A DNA stretch of 44,290 bases, taken from contig NZ_JASBRQ010000041.1 of NCBI RefSeq assembly GCF_030149425.1, forward strand, positions 1 to 44,290. The letters run 5' to 3'. The position numbers and the translations under genes are program-made. Shown here in pieces: positions 17,358-25,874 of this stretch (its first letter is position 1; each line of letters opens with the position of its first letter). This DNA is from Maricaulis sp. GTDB lineage: Bacteria; Pseudomonadota; Alphaproteobacteria; Caulobacterales; Maricaulaceae. Below the pieces are notes generated by a model. The model was given only the letters and a program-made list of their open reading frames with translations, did not search any database and was not told the origin of the DNA.

Positions 17358-17382
17358 GTCACGCCCGGTTAAGGGGCGTGAC
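17358..17382 (-). terminator. Inverted repeat between putA and nrdA
   Basis: GTCACGCCC (17358-17366) pairs perfectly with GGGCGTGAC (17374-17382) over a seven-base loop, 50 bases after the putA stop. No U-tract follows on the minus strand, so its role as terminator is uncertain; it could also be a binding site. The rest of 17138-17431 holds the NrdR-like boxes and an AT-rich run TTTTTTAGTTAAC, and no gene. Confidence 0.4.
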
Positions 17383-17431
17383 AGACCTGTGTAGCAAGGG
17401 TTAATCGCCGTTTACCGGGGTTTAGAAAGGG

Positions 17432-20400
17432 TTACGACAGATTGAGCAGTTCCGGATCGCCACCTTGCGCGGAAATGTTGATCGTCACCGTTTTTTCACC
17501 CGCAAATCTGTGCAGGTAATGCGGCCCGCCAGCCTTGGGACCCGTGCCAGACAAGCCCTCTCCGCCGAAGGGCTGTACCCCTACAACGGCTCCGGTCATG
17601 TTGCGATTGACGTACACATTGCCCGCCGGCACCAGCGACTGAACTTGGCTGTGGAAAGTTTCCAGACGGGAGTGAACCCCCAGGGTCAGGCCATACCCCT
17701 TGGCCGCCAGAGCGGCGGCCATGGCGGTCATGTCTTTCCGCTTGTAACGCACAACATGTAGTACCGGACCAAAGACTTCACGCTCCAGAAGGTCCAGAGA
17801 TGGCAACTCCACAAGGGCCGGACCGAAGAAGCAGCCGGTCTCACCGGACAGGCCGGTATCGAGCTGTTTGAGAATCGTCGCCTCGCGACTCATCCGCTCC
17901 ATGTGATCGATCAGGATCTGGCGCGCGTCCGAATCAATCACCGGGCCGACATCGGTCGTGACCTCCGCCGGGTCACCGATCTGCAATTCATCCATGGCTC
18001 CGGCCAGGCCCTCGATGAACTCATCGGCCGTGTCTTCTGGCAGGAAGATCACACGCAGGGCCGAGCAGCGCTGACCGGCCGAACCGAAGGCCGACAGCAC
18101 CGCATCATCGACGACCTGCTCTTTCAGGGCCGTGGTGTCGACAAACATACCATTGAGCCCGCCGGTCTCGGCAATCAGCGGCGCGATCGCAGTGTCGCGG
18201 GCTGCAAGCGCGCGGTTGATCAGGCGTGCCACCTCGGTCGAGCCGGTAAAGGCAACGCCCGCCGTGCGGTTGTCCGAAGTCAGCGCCGCGCCTACCGTCT
18301 CGCCCTGGCCGGGCAGCAGATAGAGCACGTCTTGCGGCAGACCGGCGGCCTGAAACAGCTTGATAGCCTCGAAGGCGATCAGCGGCGTCTGTTCGGCCGG
18401 CTTGGCGAGAACGGTATTACCCGCGGCCAAGGCCGCCGCAATCTGGCCGGTAAAGATGGCCAGCGGGAAATTCCAAGGGCTGATGCAGACGAAGACACCG
18501 CGACCGGTCAGGCCGAGATGATTCGTCTCGCCCGCCGGCCCCGGCATGCGGACCGGGCTATCGAACTCGCGCTCGGCCTGGGCAGCATAATAGCGGCAGA
18601 AATCGACCGCCTCGCGCACCTCGTCGATACCGTCCTGGGCGGTCTTGCCGGCCTCACGCGCCATCAGCGCGATCAGACGGTCAGTATTCTCCTCCATGGC
18701 ATCAGCCATGGCACGCAGGATTTCGCCGCGCGCACGGCCGCCGCGCGCATTCCAGGACGGGAAGGCGGCCTGGGCTTTTTCAAATGCCGCTTCGACCAAC
18801 GCTGTATCGGCTTCGACAATACTGCCGAGCGTGCGGCTCCGGTCGACGGGGCTGACGACCGGCCGGGCCTCGCCTTCGGCCGAAATCCCGGCCACCAGTG
18901 GATGGGCCGCAATCGGACCAGCCTGGTCAAAGGCCTCGACGGCCTTGGCCAGACGATCACGCACCGCGGTCTGCGACAGATCGGTACCCTTGGAGTTGGG
19001 ACGCTCATCGCCATAGAGCTTGCCCGGGGTCGGGATTTTCTGGTGCCGCGTCAGTTCGGCAGCCGCTTCGAACGGACCGCGGGCGACATCCTCAACCGGA
19101 ACCGCCTCATCCAGGAAGGAATGGACGAAGGAGGTGTTGGCGCCATTCTCCAGCAGGCGGCGCACCAGATACGGCAGGAGATCCTCATGACTGCCGACCG
19201 GGGCATAGACCCGCACCGTGCGTGCGCCATGCGCTTCCAGCGCGGCGCGATAAAGCGGATCACCCATGCCGTGCAGGCGCTGGAACTCATAATCAGTGAC
19301 CCCGGCCTTCTCGGCCAGCAGGCGAACCGAGGCGAGCGTGTGAGCGTTATGCGTCGCGAACTGGCTGTAGATCTGCTGTGGGGCCGCCAACATGCGCCGG
19401 GCACAGCCGAGATAATTGAGATCGGTTGCCGTTTTGGTCGTCCAGACCGGGAAGTCCGGCCAGCCCATCTGGTGGCCGAATTTGATCTCGGTATCCCAAT
19501 AGGCGCCCTTGACCAGACGCACCAGGAAACGGCGGCCGGTCTGGCGCGCCAGTTCGATAATCTTGTCGAGCACGTGCGGGGCACGTTTCTGATAGGCCTG
19601 CACGGCGAGGCCCAGACCATTCCAGCCATCGAGCGACGGATCGCGGGCCAGGCGTTCGAGAATCTTGAGTGAAATGACCAGGCGGTCGCTTTCCTCGGCA
19701 TCAATGCAGAAGCCGATATCGTGCGACTTGGCGGCCCGCGCCTGCTCCAGCACCATCGGGTAGAGCTCGTTCATGACGCGCTCTTCCTTGATGGCTTCAT
19801 AGCGCGCATGCAAAGCGGAGAGCTTTACCGAGACGCCGTGGACCTGCTCGATCGGACCGTCGCCGCGCGCCTTGCCGACCGCTTCGATGGCATCGAGATA
19901 GCGCTGGTGATAGCGCTGCGCGTCCGCAGCCGTACGCGCGCCCTCGCCCAGCATGTCAAAGGAGCCGATTTCCTTGTGCTTGGCCGAGCGCTTCAAGGCT
20001 GCCTCGATCGTGCGGCCGAGGACGAACTGCTCGCCCATGATCCGCATGGCCTGCATGGTCGCCGTCCGGATTACCGGCTCGCCCATGCGCTGGGTCAGCT
20101 TCTTGAGGTATTGCGTCGGATTACGGCGCGCTTCGCCATCGACATCAATGATCTTGCCGGTCAGCATCAGCCCGAGGGTCGAGGCATTGACCAGCCAGTG
20201 CTCCGACTTGCCCGCATGCTCCCCCCAGTCACCGTCGGAAATCTTCTCCGCGATCAGCTTGTCGCGGGTTTCACCGTCCGGCACCCGCAGGAGGGCTTCC
20301 GCCAGGCACATCAATGCCAGGCCTTCCTTATTGGACAGACCGAATTCCTGCAGGAAGGACTCCATGAGACCGCGCACCTTGGTGGAGACGCGGGCCCGCT

Positions 20401-20554
20401 TGACCAGGTCGATGGCGTCATCGCGCACCCGGTCGCGTTCAGCATCGCTGAAGCCGACCGCTGCGGCGAGGCCGGGCACGAGCTCGGACTCATCGGTAAA
20501 CTTATGGAAGTCGATGGCATCCCAATCGATCGCACTGCGCGTTTGAATATTCAC
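17432..20554 (-). CDS. putA: Bifunctional proline dehydrogenase / P5C dehydrogenase (short PutA)
   Basis: This 1040-residue enzyme oxidises proline to glutamate in two channelled steps at the inner membrane surface. The GTG start at 20554 has a strong GGGAGGTG site. Residues about 1-500 form the helical domain and FAD-binding barrel ([50 protein letters not shown]). Residues about 520-1030 form the aldehyde dehydrogenase ([42 protein letters not shown] with catalytic Cys near residue 830, [18 protein letters not shown]). Unlike E. coli PutA there is no N-terminal ribbon-helix-helix domain, so it should not autoregulate as a repressor, and no C-terminal extra domain. It is monocistronic here. 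Confidence 0.95.
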   Translation of the reverse strand: MNIQTRSAIDWDAIDFHKFTDESELVPGLAAAVGFSDAERDRVRDDAIDLVKRARVSTKVRGLMESFLQEFGLSNKEGLALMCLAEALLRVPDGETRDKLIAEKISDGDWGEHAGKSEHWLVNASTLGLMLTGKIIDVDGEARRNPTQYLKKLTQRMGEPVIRTATMQAMRIMGEQFVLGRTIEAALKRSAKHKEIGSFDMLGEGARTAADAQRYHQRYLDAIEAVGKARGDGPIEQVHGVSVKLSALHARYEAIKEERVMNELYPMVLEQARAAKSHDIGFCIDAEESDRLVISLKILERLARDPSLDGWNGLGLAVQAYQKRAPHVLDKIIELARQTGRRFLVRLVKGAYWDTEIKFGHQMGWPDFPVWTTKTATDLNYLGCARRMLAAPQQIYSQFATHNAHTLASVRLLAEKAGVTDYEFQRLHGMGDPLYRAALEAHGARTVRVYAPVGSHEDLLPYLVRRLLENGANTSFVHSFLDEAVPVEDVARGPFEAAAELTRHQKIPTPGKLYGDERPNSKGTDLSQTAVRDRLAKAVEAFDQAGPIAAHPLVAGISAEGEARPVVSPVDRSRTLGSIVEADTALVEAAFEKAQAAFPSWNARGGRARGEILRAMADAMEENTDRLIALMAREAGKTAQDGIDEVREAVDFCRYYAAQAEREFDSPVRMPGPAGETNHLGLTGRGVFVCISPWNFPLAIFTGQIAAALAAGNTVLAKPAEQTPLIAFEAIKLFQAAGLPQDVLYLLPGQGETVGAALTSDNRTAGVAFTGSTEVARLINRALAARDTAIAPLIAETGGLNGMFVDTTALKEQVVDDAVLSAFGSAGQRCSALRVIFLPEDTADEFIEGLAGAMDELQIGDPAEVTTDVGPVIDSDARQILIDHMERMSREATILKQLDTGLSGETGCFFGPALVELPSLDLLEREVFGPVLHVVRYKRKDMTAMAAALAAKGYGLTLGVHSRLETFHSQVQSLVPAGNVYVNRNMTGAVVGVQPFGGEGLSGTGPKAGGPHYLHRFAGEKTVTINISAQGGDPELLNLS

Positions 20555-20721
20555 GGCGCACCTCCCTCAGGGCCTGAAATTTGGCCGGAGAATGATCCCG
20601 AGTGACGCCTACGGCAAGCCCAGTGTGCGGTAAGTCTTCGCCTGCGTGCTGGAATAGGCTAAACCCTAGTCAGGCAACCCGGAGCGTCGCCCGCGTGAAA
20701 TGGGCGCAAACAGCTGATTAG

Positions 20722-21879
20722 ATGAATAAAAAGGCAGAACTCGCGAACAATATCGTGACCACGAACGGCCCCGATGCGGAGGATAGCGAAGAGCGTCCGC
20801 AGCGCATCATGCTGGTGACCGATGCGTGGGAGCCGCAGATGAACGGTGTTGTACGCACGCTTTCGCGGACGGTCGCCGAGCTGCGCAAGATGGAGCGCGA
20901 GGTCGAGGTCATTCATCCAGGGCTTGGTTACAAGACCATGCCACTGCCGACCTATCCGGAAATCCAGCTGGCGATGGGCGCCCGCAAGGATATCGCCCGC
21001 CGCTTCACCGAGTTCGAACCGGAAGCGATCCATATCGCCACCGAAGGCCCGCTCGGCATGGCCGCACGCGGCATCTGCGTGAAGTGGAAAATCCCCTTCA
21101 CAACCAGCTATCACACGAAATTCCCGGAATATGTGAACGCCCGCATGCCGCTCATCCCGCTCGGTGCGGGCTACGCTTTCATGCGCTGGTTCCATAATGC
21201 CGGCGGCCGCATGATGGTGACGACACCGTCCATGCGCGACGACCTGACCCAGCGTGGCTTCAAGAACCTCACGCCCTGGGCCCGCGGTGTCGATATCGAC
21301 CTGTTCAATCCGTCCAAGCGGATGATGGGCGGCGAAGATGTCTTTGCCGGCCTGGAACGTCCGATCTGGGTCAATGTCGGCCGCGTCGCTGTCGAGAAGA
21401 ATATCGAGAGCTTCCTCGAGCTCGACCTGCCCGGCACCAAGGTGGTGGTCGGCGATGGTCCGCAGCTGGAAGAGCTGCAGGCCAAATACGCCAATGCCGT
21501 CTTCACCGGCGCCAAGTTCGGCGACGAGCTGGCCCGTCATTTCGCCGATGCCGATGTCTTTGTCTTCCCGAGCTGGACCGACACGTTCGGCCTGGTCAAT
21601 CTGGAAGCCATGGCCTGCGGCACGCCGGTCGCGGCCTATCCGGCGCATGGCCCCAAGGACATCATCCCGGGCTCCGGCGGCGGCTTCATCAATGACGACC
21701 TGCGCCAGGCCTGCCTGGACTGTCTCGAGATTGACCGCGCCGCACCGCGCTCCCATGCCGAAAAACACTCCTGGGAACAGTGTGCGACGGATTTCCTGGA
21801 CAATCTCAAACCGCATCCCAAGCCGGAGCGGCGACGCTTCTGGCAGCGTCTGCGCAATCGCAAATCGACCCTGGAATAG
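20722..21879 (+). CDS. GT4-family glycosyltransferase (MgtA/SqdX-like)
   Basis: This is a 385-residue GT-B enzyme. The N-terminal domain shows VTDAWEPQMNGVVRTL and TSYHTKFPEY; the C-terminal domain shows NVGRVAVEKN, VVVGDGPQ, and the nucleotide-sugar motif SWTDTFGLVNLEAMACGTPV, where Asp replaces the first Glu of E-x7-E. The TDTFG form is typical of mannosyl-, glucosyl- and sulfoquinovosyl-diacylglycerol synthases (MgtA/SqdX group). The gene is convergent with pstS, which ends 18 bases away. Glycolipids replacing phospholipids under phosphate stress would fit, but this is inference. No clear ribosome-binding site precedes the ATG at 20722; a later start at Met30 is possible. Confidence 0.85.
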   Translation: MNKKAELANNIVTTNGPDAEDSEERPQRIMLVTDAWEPQMNGVVRTLSRTVAELRKMEREVEVIHPGLGYKTMPLPTYPEIQLAMGARKDIARRFTEFEPEAIHIATEGPLGMAARGICVKWKIPFTTSYHTKFPEYVNARMPLIPLGAGYAFMRWFHNAGGRMMVTTPSMRDDLTQRGFKNLTPWARGVDIDLFNPSKRMMGGEDVFAGLERPIWVNVGRVAVEKNIESFLELDLPGTKVVVGDGPQLEELQAKYANAVFTGAKFGDELARHFADADVFVFPSWTDTFGLVNLEAMACGTPVAAYPAHGPKDIIPGSGGGFINDDLRQACLDCLEIDRAAPRSHAEKHSWEQCATDFLDNLKPHPKPERRRFWQRLRNRKSTLE

Positions 21880-21887
21880 AGTTCTGA

Positions 21888-21911
21888 AAGCGCCGGCCTA
21901 GTTCGGCGCTT
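21888..21911. terminator. Inverted repeat between convergent GT4 gene and pstS
   Basis: AAGCGCCG (21888-21895) and CGGCGCTT (21904-21911) form an eight-base stem; the pstS stop codon lies in the loop. It could act in both directions, but lacks a proper U-tract on either side. Confidence 0.4.
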
Positions 21912-22953
21912 CGCGCATCGGGTTAAGGGCGAGCGCATCGTCGGCCGCCGCATCGCGCTCATCATCGAGCAGCGGGATGAGCCCGCGATCGGTGAGATAG
22001 CCGAACTCGCCCCAGGCATCCTCCGAGACAAATTCCTGGACATAATCCGACAGGCCGGACACCAGGCCGAGATGCTGGTTCTTCACATAGAAGAAGAGCG
22101 AGCGCGAGATCGGGTATTCGCCCGAAGCGATCAGTTCGAACTCGGGCTCGACGCCGTCGACCCGCGCCCCGACCAGGCGATCGGAATTCTGGTCCAGGAA
22201 GGAAAAGCCGAACACGCCGAATGCGCCGGGTGAGTTGACCAGCGTCTGCACGATGGCGTTGTCATTCTCGCCGCTATCTATCCAGGCACCGTCCTCGCGG
22301 ATGCGGCTGGCGAGACGATCAAAACGGCGTGGGTCGGCGGCTTCCAGCGTGGCCATACAGCCGATGGACCGGGCGCCTTCTTTCAGGGCCAGGGCGATAA
22401 AGGCGTCCCGCGTACCGGAAGTGGGCGGGGGCCCGAAGACCTCGATCCGTACCGGCGGCAAGGACGCATCGACATCGGACCAGCGCCGCGCCGGGTTGGC
22501 GATAAAGGATGAGCAGCTGTCATCAGCCGGCACGTCCGCAGCCAGCGCCAGCCACAGCTCGCGCAGCGAGAGCGATAATGGTGGCTCTCCGGTATCGGCA
22601 TAACCGAAGACGATACCGTCAAAGCCGAACTTCACCTCGGTGATCTCGCGCACACCATTATTCCGGCAGCGCTCATACTCGGAGGCCTGCATGCGGCGCG
22701 AAGCATTGGAGACATCGGGGTATTCGGTGCCGACACCGTCACAGAACAGGCGGAACCCGCCTCCCGTACCGGTCGATTCCACCACCGGGGTCGGGTATTG
22801 CGTGCGCGCACCGAAGCTTTCAGCCACCGCCGTGGAGAAGGGAAATACGGTCGAGGAGCCGACAATACGGATCTGATCGCGCTGCTGCGCATGGGCAGCC
22901 TGCCCCGCAGCAAGCGCCAGCAACCCGGCCAGCAATAACAGCCTCGTCCTCAT
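21898..22953 (-). CDS. pstS: PstS-like phosphate-binding periplasmic protein
   Basis: This is a protein of about 351 residues with a signal peptide (LLLLAGLLALAAGQAAHAQ). The mature start IRIVGSSTVFPFS is the phosphate-binding motif of PstS-type proteins, followed by ESTGTGGGFRLFC, DGIVFGYA, and TSGTRDAF as the second binding loop. No pstC, pstA or pstB is adjacent; the gene is instead the third in a run after phnC and phnD-phnE, 33 bases beyond the latter. It may feed a Pst permease encoded elsewhere. An ATG (22953) and a GTG (22962) are both possible starts. The only SD-like sequence (GAGG) lies in the 3' arm of a hairpin. Confidence 0.85.
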   Translation of the reverse strand: MRTRLLLLAGLLALAAGQAAHAQQRDQIRIVGSSTVFPFSTAVAESFGARTQYPTPVVESTGTGGGFRLFCDGVGTEYPDVSNASRRMQASEYERCRNNGVREITEVKFGFDGIVFGYADTGEPPLSLSLRELWLALAADVPADDSCSSFIANPARRWSDVDASLPPVRIEVFGPPPTSGTRDAFIALALKEGARSIGCMATLEAADPRRFDRLASRIREDGAWIDSGENDNAIVQTLVNSPGAFGVFGFSFLDQNSDRLVGARVDGVEPEFELIASGEYPISRSLFFYVKNQHLGLVSGLSDYVQEFVSEDAWGEFGYLTDRGLIPLLDDERDAAADDALALNPMREAPN

Positions 22954-22966
22954 GACCCGCACGCAT

Positions 22967-22993
22967 CCTCGATCAAAAAAAGTTTGATCGAGG
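22967..22993 (-). promoter_or_regulatory. Hairpin between phnD-phnE and pstS covering the pstS ribosome-binding site
   Basis: CCTCGATCAAA (22967-22977) pairs perfectly with TTTGATCGAGG (22983-22993) over five bases, starting two bases after the phnD-phnE stop. On the minus strand the U-run is in the loop, not after the stem, so it is not a standard terminator. The descending arm ends GAGG, the only SD-like sequence for pstS. It could reduce pstS translation or make it depend on ribosomes arriving from phnD-phnE. Confidence 0.5.
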
Positions 22994-22994
22994 C

Positions 22995-25007
22995 CTATAC
23001 CAGCCGTTTGCGTAGTAATTGCGACATCAGGTCAATGGCACTCACAGCGATGACGATGACCAGGACGATGGCGGCGGTACGCTGATAATCGAAAGCGCGA
23101 ACCGCTTCGAACAGGATCTGGCCGATACCGCCGGCACCGATCAGGCCGAGCACGGTGGCCGAGCGGGCATTGGACTCGAAACGATAGAGACCGAAGGAGG
23201 TCCACAACGGGGCCACCTGCGGGATCACCGCCCAGATGATTTCGTGCAGCGGCGTTGCACCGGTCGCCCGGACGCCTTCAATCGGGCCTTCATCCACAGC
23301 CTCGACGGCCTCGGAGAACAGCTTGGCCAGGACACCGGTGGTATGCACGGCCAGCGCCATTACACCGGCGAGCGGGCCCAGGCCGACCGCGGCGATGAAG
23401 AGCAGGGCGATGATCAGCTCGTTGATCGAGCGGAACACATCCATCAGGCGGCGCACCGGCTGCACAATCCAGCCCGGCGCCACATTGCGCGCGCTCATCA
23501 GGCCGAAGGGGATGGCCGCAATGACGGCGATGAACGTGCCCCAGATCGCGATCTGAACGGTGACGATCATTTGCGGCACGGCTTCCGCGATCCCGCTGCG
23601 CAGATCGGTGGAGTATTCGGCCCGCGAGGCGGCATCGAAAATGTTGGACGGGAAGAAGCCGGCGATGAACTCACCCATATCGCCGGCGTTTTCGACCAGC
23701 AGATAGGAGCGGTCCATATCCGCGGAATCAAAGCTCCAGACCAGGATCACGATCACGCCGACGGAAATGAAGACATTGATCAGGCGCTCGCTCAGAGGCA
23801 CGCGCGGCCCCGGTCCACGCGGCGCGCTCGCCCACAGCATGATGATCAGCAACGCACCGGTCAGGCCCAGCAGGATGACCCCGCCAGAGGCACTGCCCGA
23901 GGCCTGCCCCGTGCCGGCATTGGCGGCATCGTCCTCGAGGGTTTCACCTACAGAGCTGGCCAGGCTGACCAGGCCGCTATTACCCGCCTCGACCTCGGCC
24001 AGACGCGCTTCAAGCTCGGCGATACGGCTGGCGCGTTCCTCCTCGCTCAGGGTCTCATCGGTCCGGGTCTGGGTGATATCGCGGACGATTTCCAGCTGCA
24101 CGATGGGATCGAGATGGGCATTGGAGGACGGCAGGAAGGTGCCGAAGACCAGCGGATTGAGGATATCCCGCGCCGCCTGGATCTCCTCCGGCGTGCCGCG
24201 GCGGCCGTAATTCATGAAGAAGTACTGGATGCGCTGCTTGGCTTCCTCATCGAGATCGCCCCGCCAGATGATCGGATCGGTCTGGATCATCGGCGAACGC
24301 CAGATTTCGCGCAGGCTGGCATAGATATCCGGACGCGAGCGCTGCAGCACCAGCATGTTGGTGGTGTTGTTGGCCGCCACATCGACCAGCTCATTGGCCA
24401 CGGCCAGGGCGTTGGCTTCATGGCTGGCATTGCGCACGGAGTTGAAACACTCGTTCGGGTCGATGCCGCGCGGCGCGAAGATGAAGGCCGACGGAACCAG
24501 GAAGCCGGAGGTGGAATTGGGGTCGCCCATGCCGAAGTCGATCGAACCGTCACAGGTGAGGATATCGTCAAGCGTCTGGATCGGGCTGTCGACCGGCACC
24601 AGAAGCACCGAGTGATAGCCCTCGGAGCCGTCCGGATAAGTCGCCTTGGCAAACACTTCCCCGCCCGCTAGGCGGACCGCCTGCAAGCCGGAGAAGTTGG
24701 AGAACCAGGCCACCTGGACATTGTCATAGCGCATCGCCTGGATCACGCCGGCATAATCCGACGCGTAGAAAGGCTGGATATTGTAGCCGGTCCATTCCGA
24801 CATGGCGGCGATAAAGGGCCGCCAGTTGGATTCCAGGTTGGACGAACTCTCCGTGGCAATAATGCCGAAATTGATGGTGCGGCGATCATCAGACGCCGCG
24901 GAACCGCTCGTACCGGCTTCGCCTGTGCTGACATCGGAACAGGCGGCCAGGGCGAGGAGGAGCGGTGCCAGGAGCAGCGCTTTGAGAGCCTTGATCATCA
25001 CGGTCAT
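22995..25007 (-). CDS. phnD-phnE: Fused phosphonate/phosphate ABC transporter: PhnD binding lipoprotein + PhnE permease
   Basis: This 670-residue single chain joins two normally separate subunits. A lipoprotein signal ends at the lipobox LAAC (Cys23). Residues about 44-310 are a PhnD-type solute-binding domain (INFGIIATESSSNLESNW, YASDYAGVIQAMRYDNVQVAWF, GMGDPNSTSGFLVPS). Residues about 311-345 are a charged coiled-coil-like linker, then an extra TM helix (376-394). The PhnE permease follows (TMs from about 408) with the EAA-type loop EAVEAVDEGPIEGVRATGA near 566-584 and LGLIGAGGIGQ. The start overlaps the phnC stop by four bases. The reading frame is continuous, with no sign of frameshift. 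The substrate could be phosphate, phosphite or a phosphonate; no C-P lyase genes are nearby. Confidence 0.9.
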   Translation of the reverse strand: MTVMIKALKALLLAPLLLALAACSDVSTGEAGTSGSAASDDRRTINFGIIATESSSNLESNWRPFIAAMSEWTGYNIQPFYASDYAGVIQAMRYDNVQVAWFSNFSGLQAVRLAGGEVFAKATYPDGSEGYHSVLLVPVDSPIQTLDDILTCDGSIDFGMGDPNSTSGFLVPSAFIFAPRGIDPNECFNSVRNASHEANALAVANELVDVAANNTTNMLVLQRSRPDIYASLREIWRSPMIQTDPIIWRGDLDEEAKQRIQYFFMNYGRRGTPEEIQAARDILNPLVFGTFLPSSNAHLDPIVQLEIVRDITQTRTDETLSEEERASRIAELEARLAEVEAGNSGLVSLASSVGETLEDDAANAGTGQASGSASGGVILLGLTGALLIIMLWASAPRGPGPRVPLSERLINVFISVGVIVILVWSFDSADMDRSYLLVENAGDMGEFIAGFFPSNIFDAASRAEYSTDLRSGIAEAVPQMIVTVQIAIWGTFIAVIAAIPFGLMSARNVAPGWIVQPVRRLMDVFRSINELIIALLFIAAVGLGPLAGVMALAVHTTGVLAKLFSEAVEAVDEGPIEGVRATGATPLHEIIWAVIPQVAPLWTSFGLYRFESNARSATVLGLIGAGGIGQILFEAVRAFDYQRTAAIVLVIVIAVSAIDLMSQLLRKRLV

Positions 25008-25801
25008 GCCTCTTCACCCCCGTAGAAGGCCGCTTCGAATTCGGGGCCGTAGATTTCGATCAGTTTTTCCTTGGTCAGCTCGTCCTGCGGCCCGTCATAA
25101 AGGACCTGGCCCTTGTTGAGCGCGACGATGCGATCGCAGAACTGACGCGCATAATCGATCTGGTGCAGGGTGACGACCACGGTGAGGTCATCTTCCTTGT
25201 TCAGCTCGCGCAGCAATTCCATGACATTGCGGGCCGAGACGGGATCGAGTGACGCAATCGGTTCATCGGCAAAGAGCACCTCGGCGCCCTGCACGAGGGA
25301 GCGGGCAATAGCGGCGCGCTGCTGTTGACCGCCGGACAGGTTGGAGGCGCGGCGCCCGGCAAACTCGGCGATCCCGACACGGTCGAGGGCATCCATGGCG
25401 GCCTGTTTGACCGAATTGGGGAACATACCCAGCACACCGCGCCAGCGCGGCAGACGGCCGAGCGCACCGAGCAGGACATTGCCGAACAGGCTCAACCGGC
25501 CGACCAGATTGAACTGCTGGAAAATAAAGCCGAGATGGGAGCGGTTATCGCGCACACCGGGGGCGAGCTTGCCGCCTTCCTGCATGGTCTTGCCGAGGAT
25601 GGAGACCGGGCCGGAATTGCTGTCGGCCACCTGCAATGCCGCAGCGACCCGCAAGAGCGTCGACTTGCCGGAACCGGACGGGCCGATCAGAGCGACCATC
25701 TCGCCGGTGTTCACGGTCAGCGACACATCATCAAGCGCCTTGGTCTCACCGAATGTCATGCGGACATGATCGGCGTGGAGCGCTGCAACAGCCTCGGCCA
25801 T
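25004..25801 (-). CDS. phnC: Phosphonate/phosphate ABC transporter ATPase
   Basis: This is a 265-residue cytoplasmic ATPase powering the adjacent PhnD-PhnE permease. Walker A GPSGSGKST is at residues 40-48, the Q-loop is in IFQQFNLVGRLS, the signature LSGGQQQRAAIARSL is near 154-168, Walker B is VLFADEP, and the switch His is in VTLHQIDYA. FQQFNLVGRL and the length match the PhnC family rather than PstB. AGGGGA lies seven bases before the ATG at 25801. A Pho-box-like site lies about 45-60 bases upstream, suggesting control by PhoB under phosphate limitation. The stop overlaps the next gene (ATGA). Confidence 0.93.
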   Translation of the reverse strand: MAEAVAALHADHVRMTFGETKALDDVSLTVNTGEMVALIGPSGSGKSTLLRVAAALQVADSNSGPVSILGKTMQEGGKLAPGVRDNRSHLGFIFQQFNLVGRLSLFGNVLLGALGRLPRWRGVLGMFPNSVKQAAMDALDRVGIAEFAGRRASNLSGGQQQRAAIARSLVQGAEVLFADEPIASLDPVSARNVMELLRELNKEDDLTVVVTLHQIDYARQFCDRIVALNKGQVLYDGPQDELTKEKLIEIYGPEFEAAFYGGEEA

Positions 25802-25844
25802 GCTTTATTTCCCCTTCGTACTCACCCGTTTTTGGCGTATGCCG

Positions 25845-25862
25845 ATGAGAGTTTCGTGACAA
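25845..25862 (-). promoter_or_regulatory. Candidate Pho box upstream of phnC
   Basis: Read on the minus strand, TTGTCAC-GAAA-CTCTCAT matches the PhoB site layout of two 7-base repeats (CTGTCAT) separated by four bases, with 5 and 6 matches. It lies about 45 bases upstream of phnC, a phosphate-linked transporter gene. It is also only 13 bases before the GTG start of the divergent prepilin peptidase gene. Confidence 0.55.
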
Positions 25863-25874
25863 GGGCTGATCGCC

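Noticed and set aside
17903..19672. 589-codon + strand frame inside putA
   Set aside because: It lies wholly opposite a strongly conserved putA and shows no domain; long antisense frames are expected at this GC content.
20555..20721. Pho box before the GT4 gene
   Set aside because: No CTGTCAT-like tandem repeat is present in this gap.
23019..24671. 550-codon + strand frame opposite phnD-phnE
   Set aside because: The fused transporter on the other strand has lipobox, TM and EAA-loop evidence; the + frame has none.
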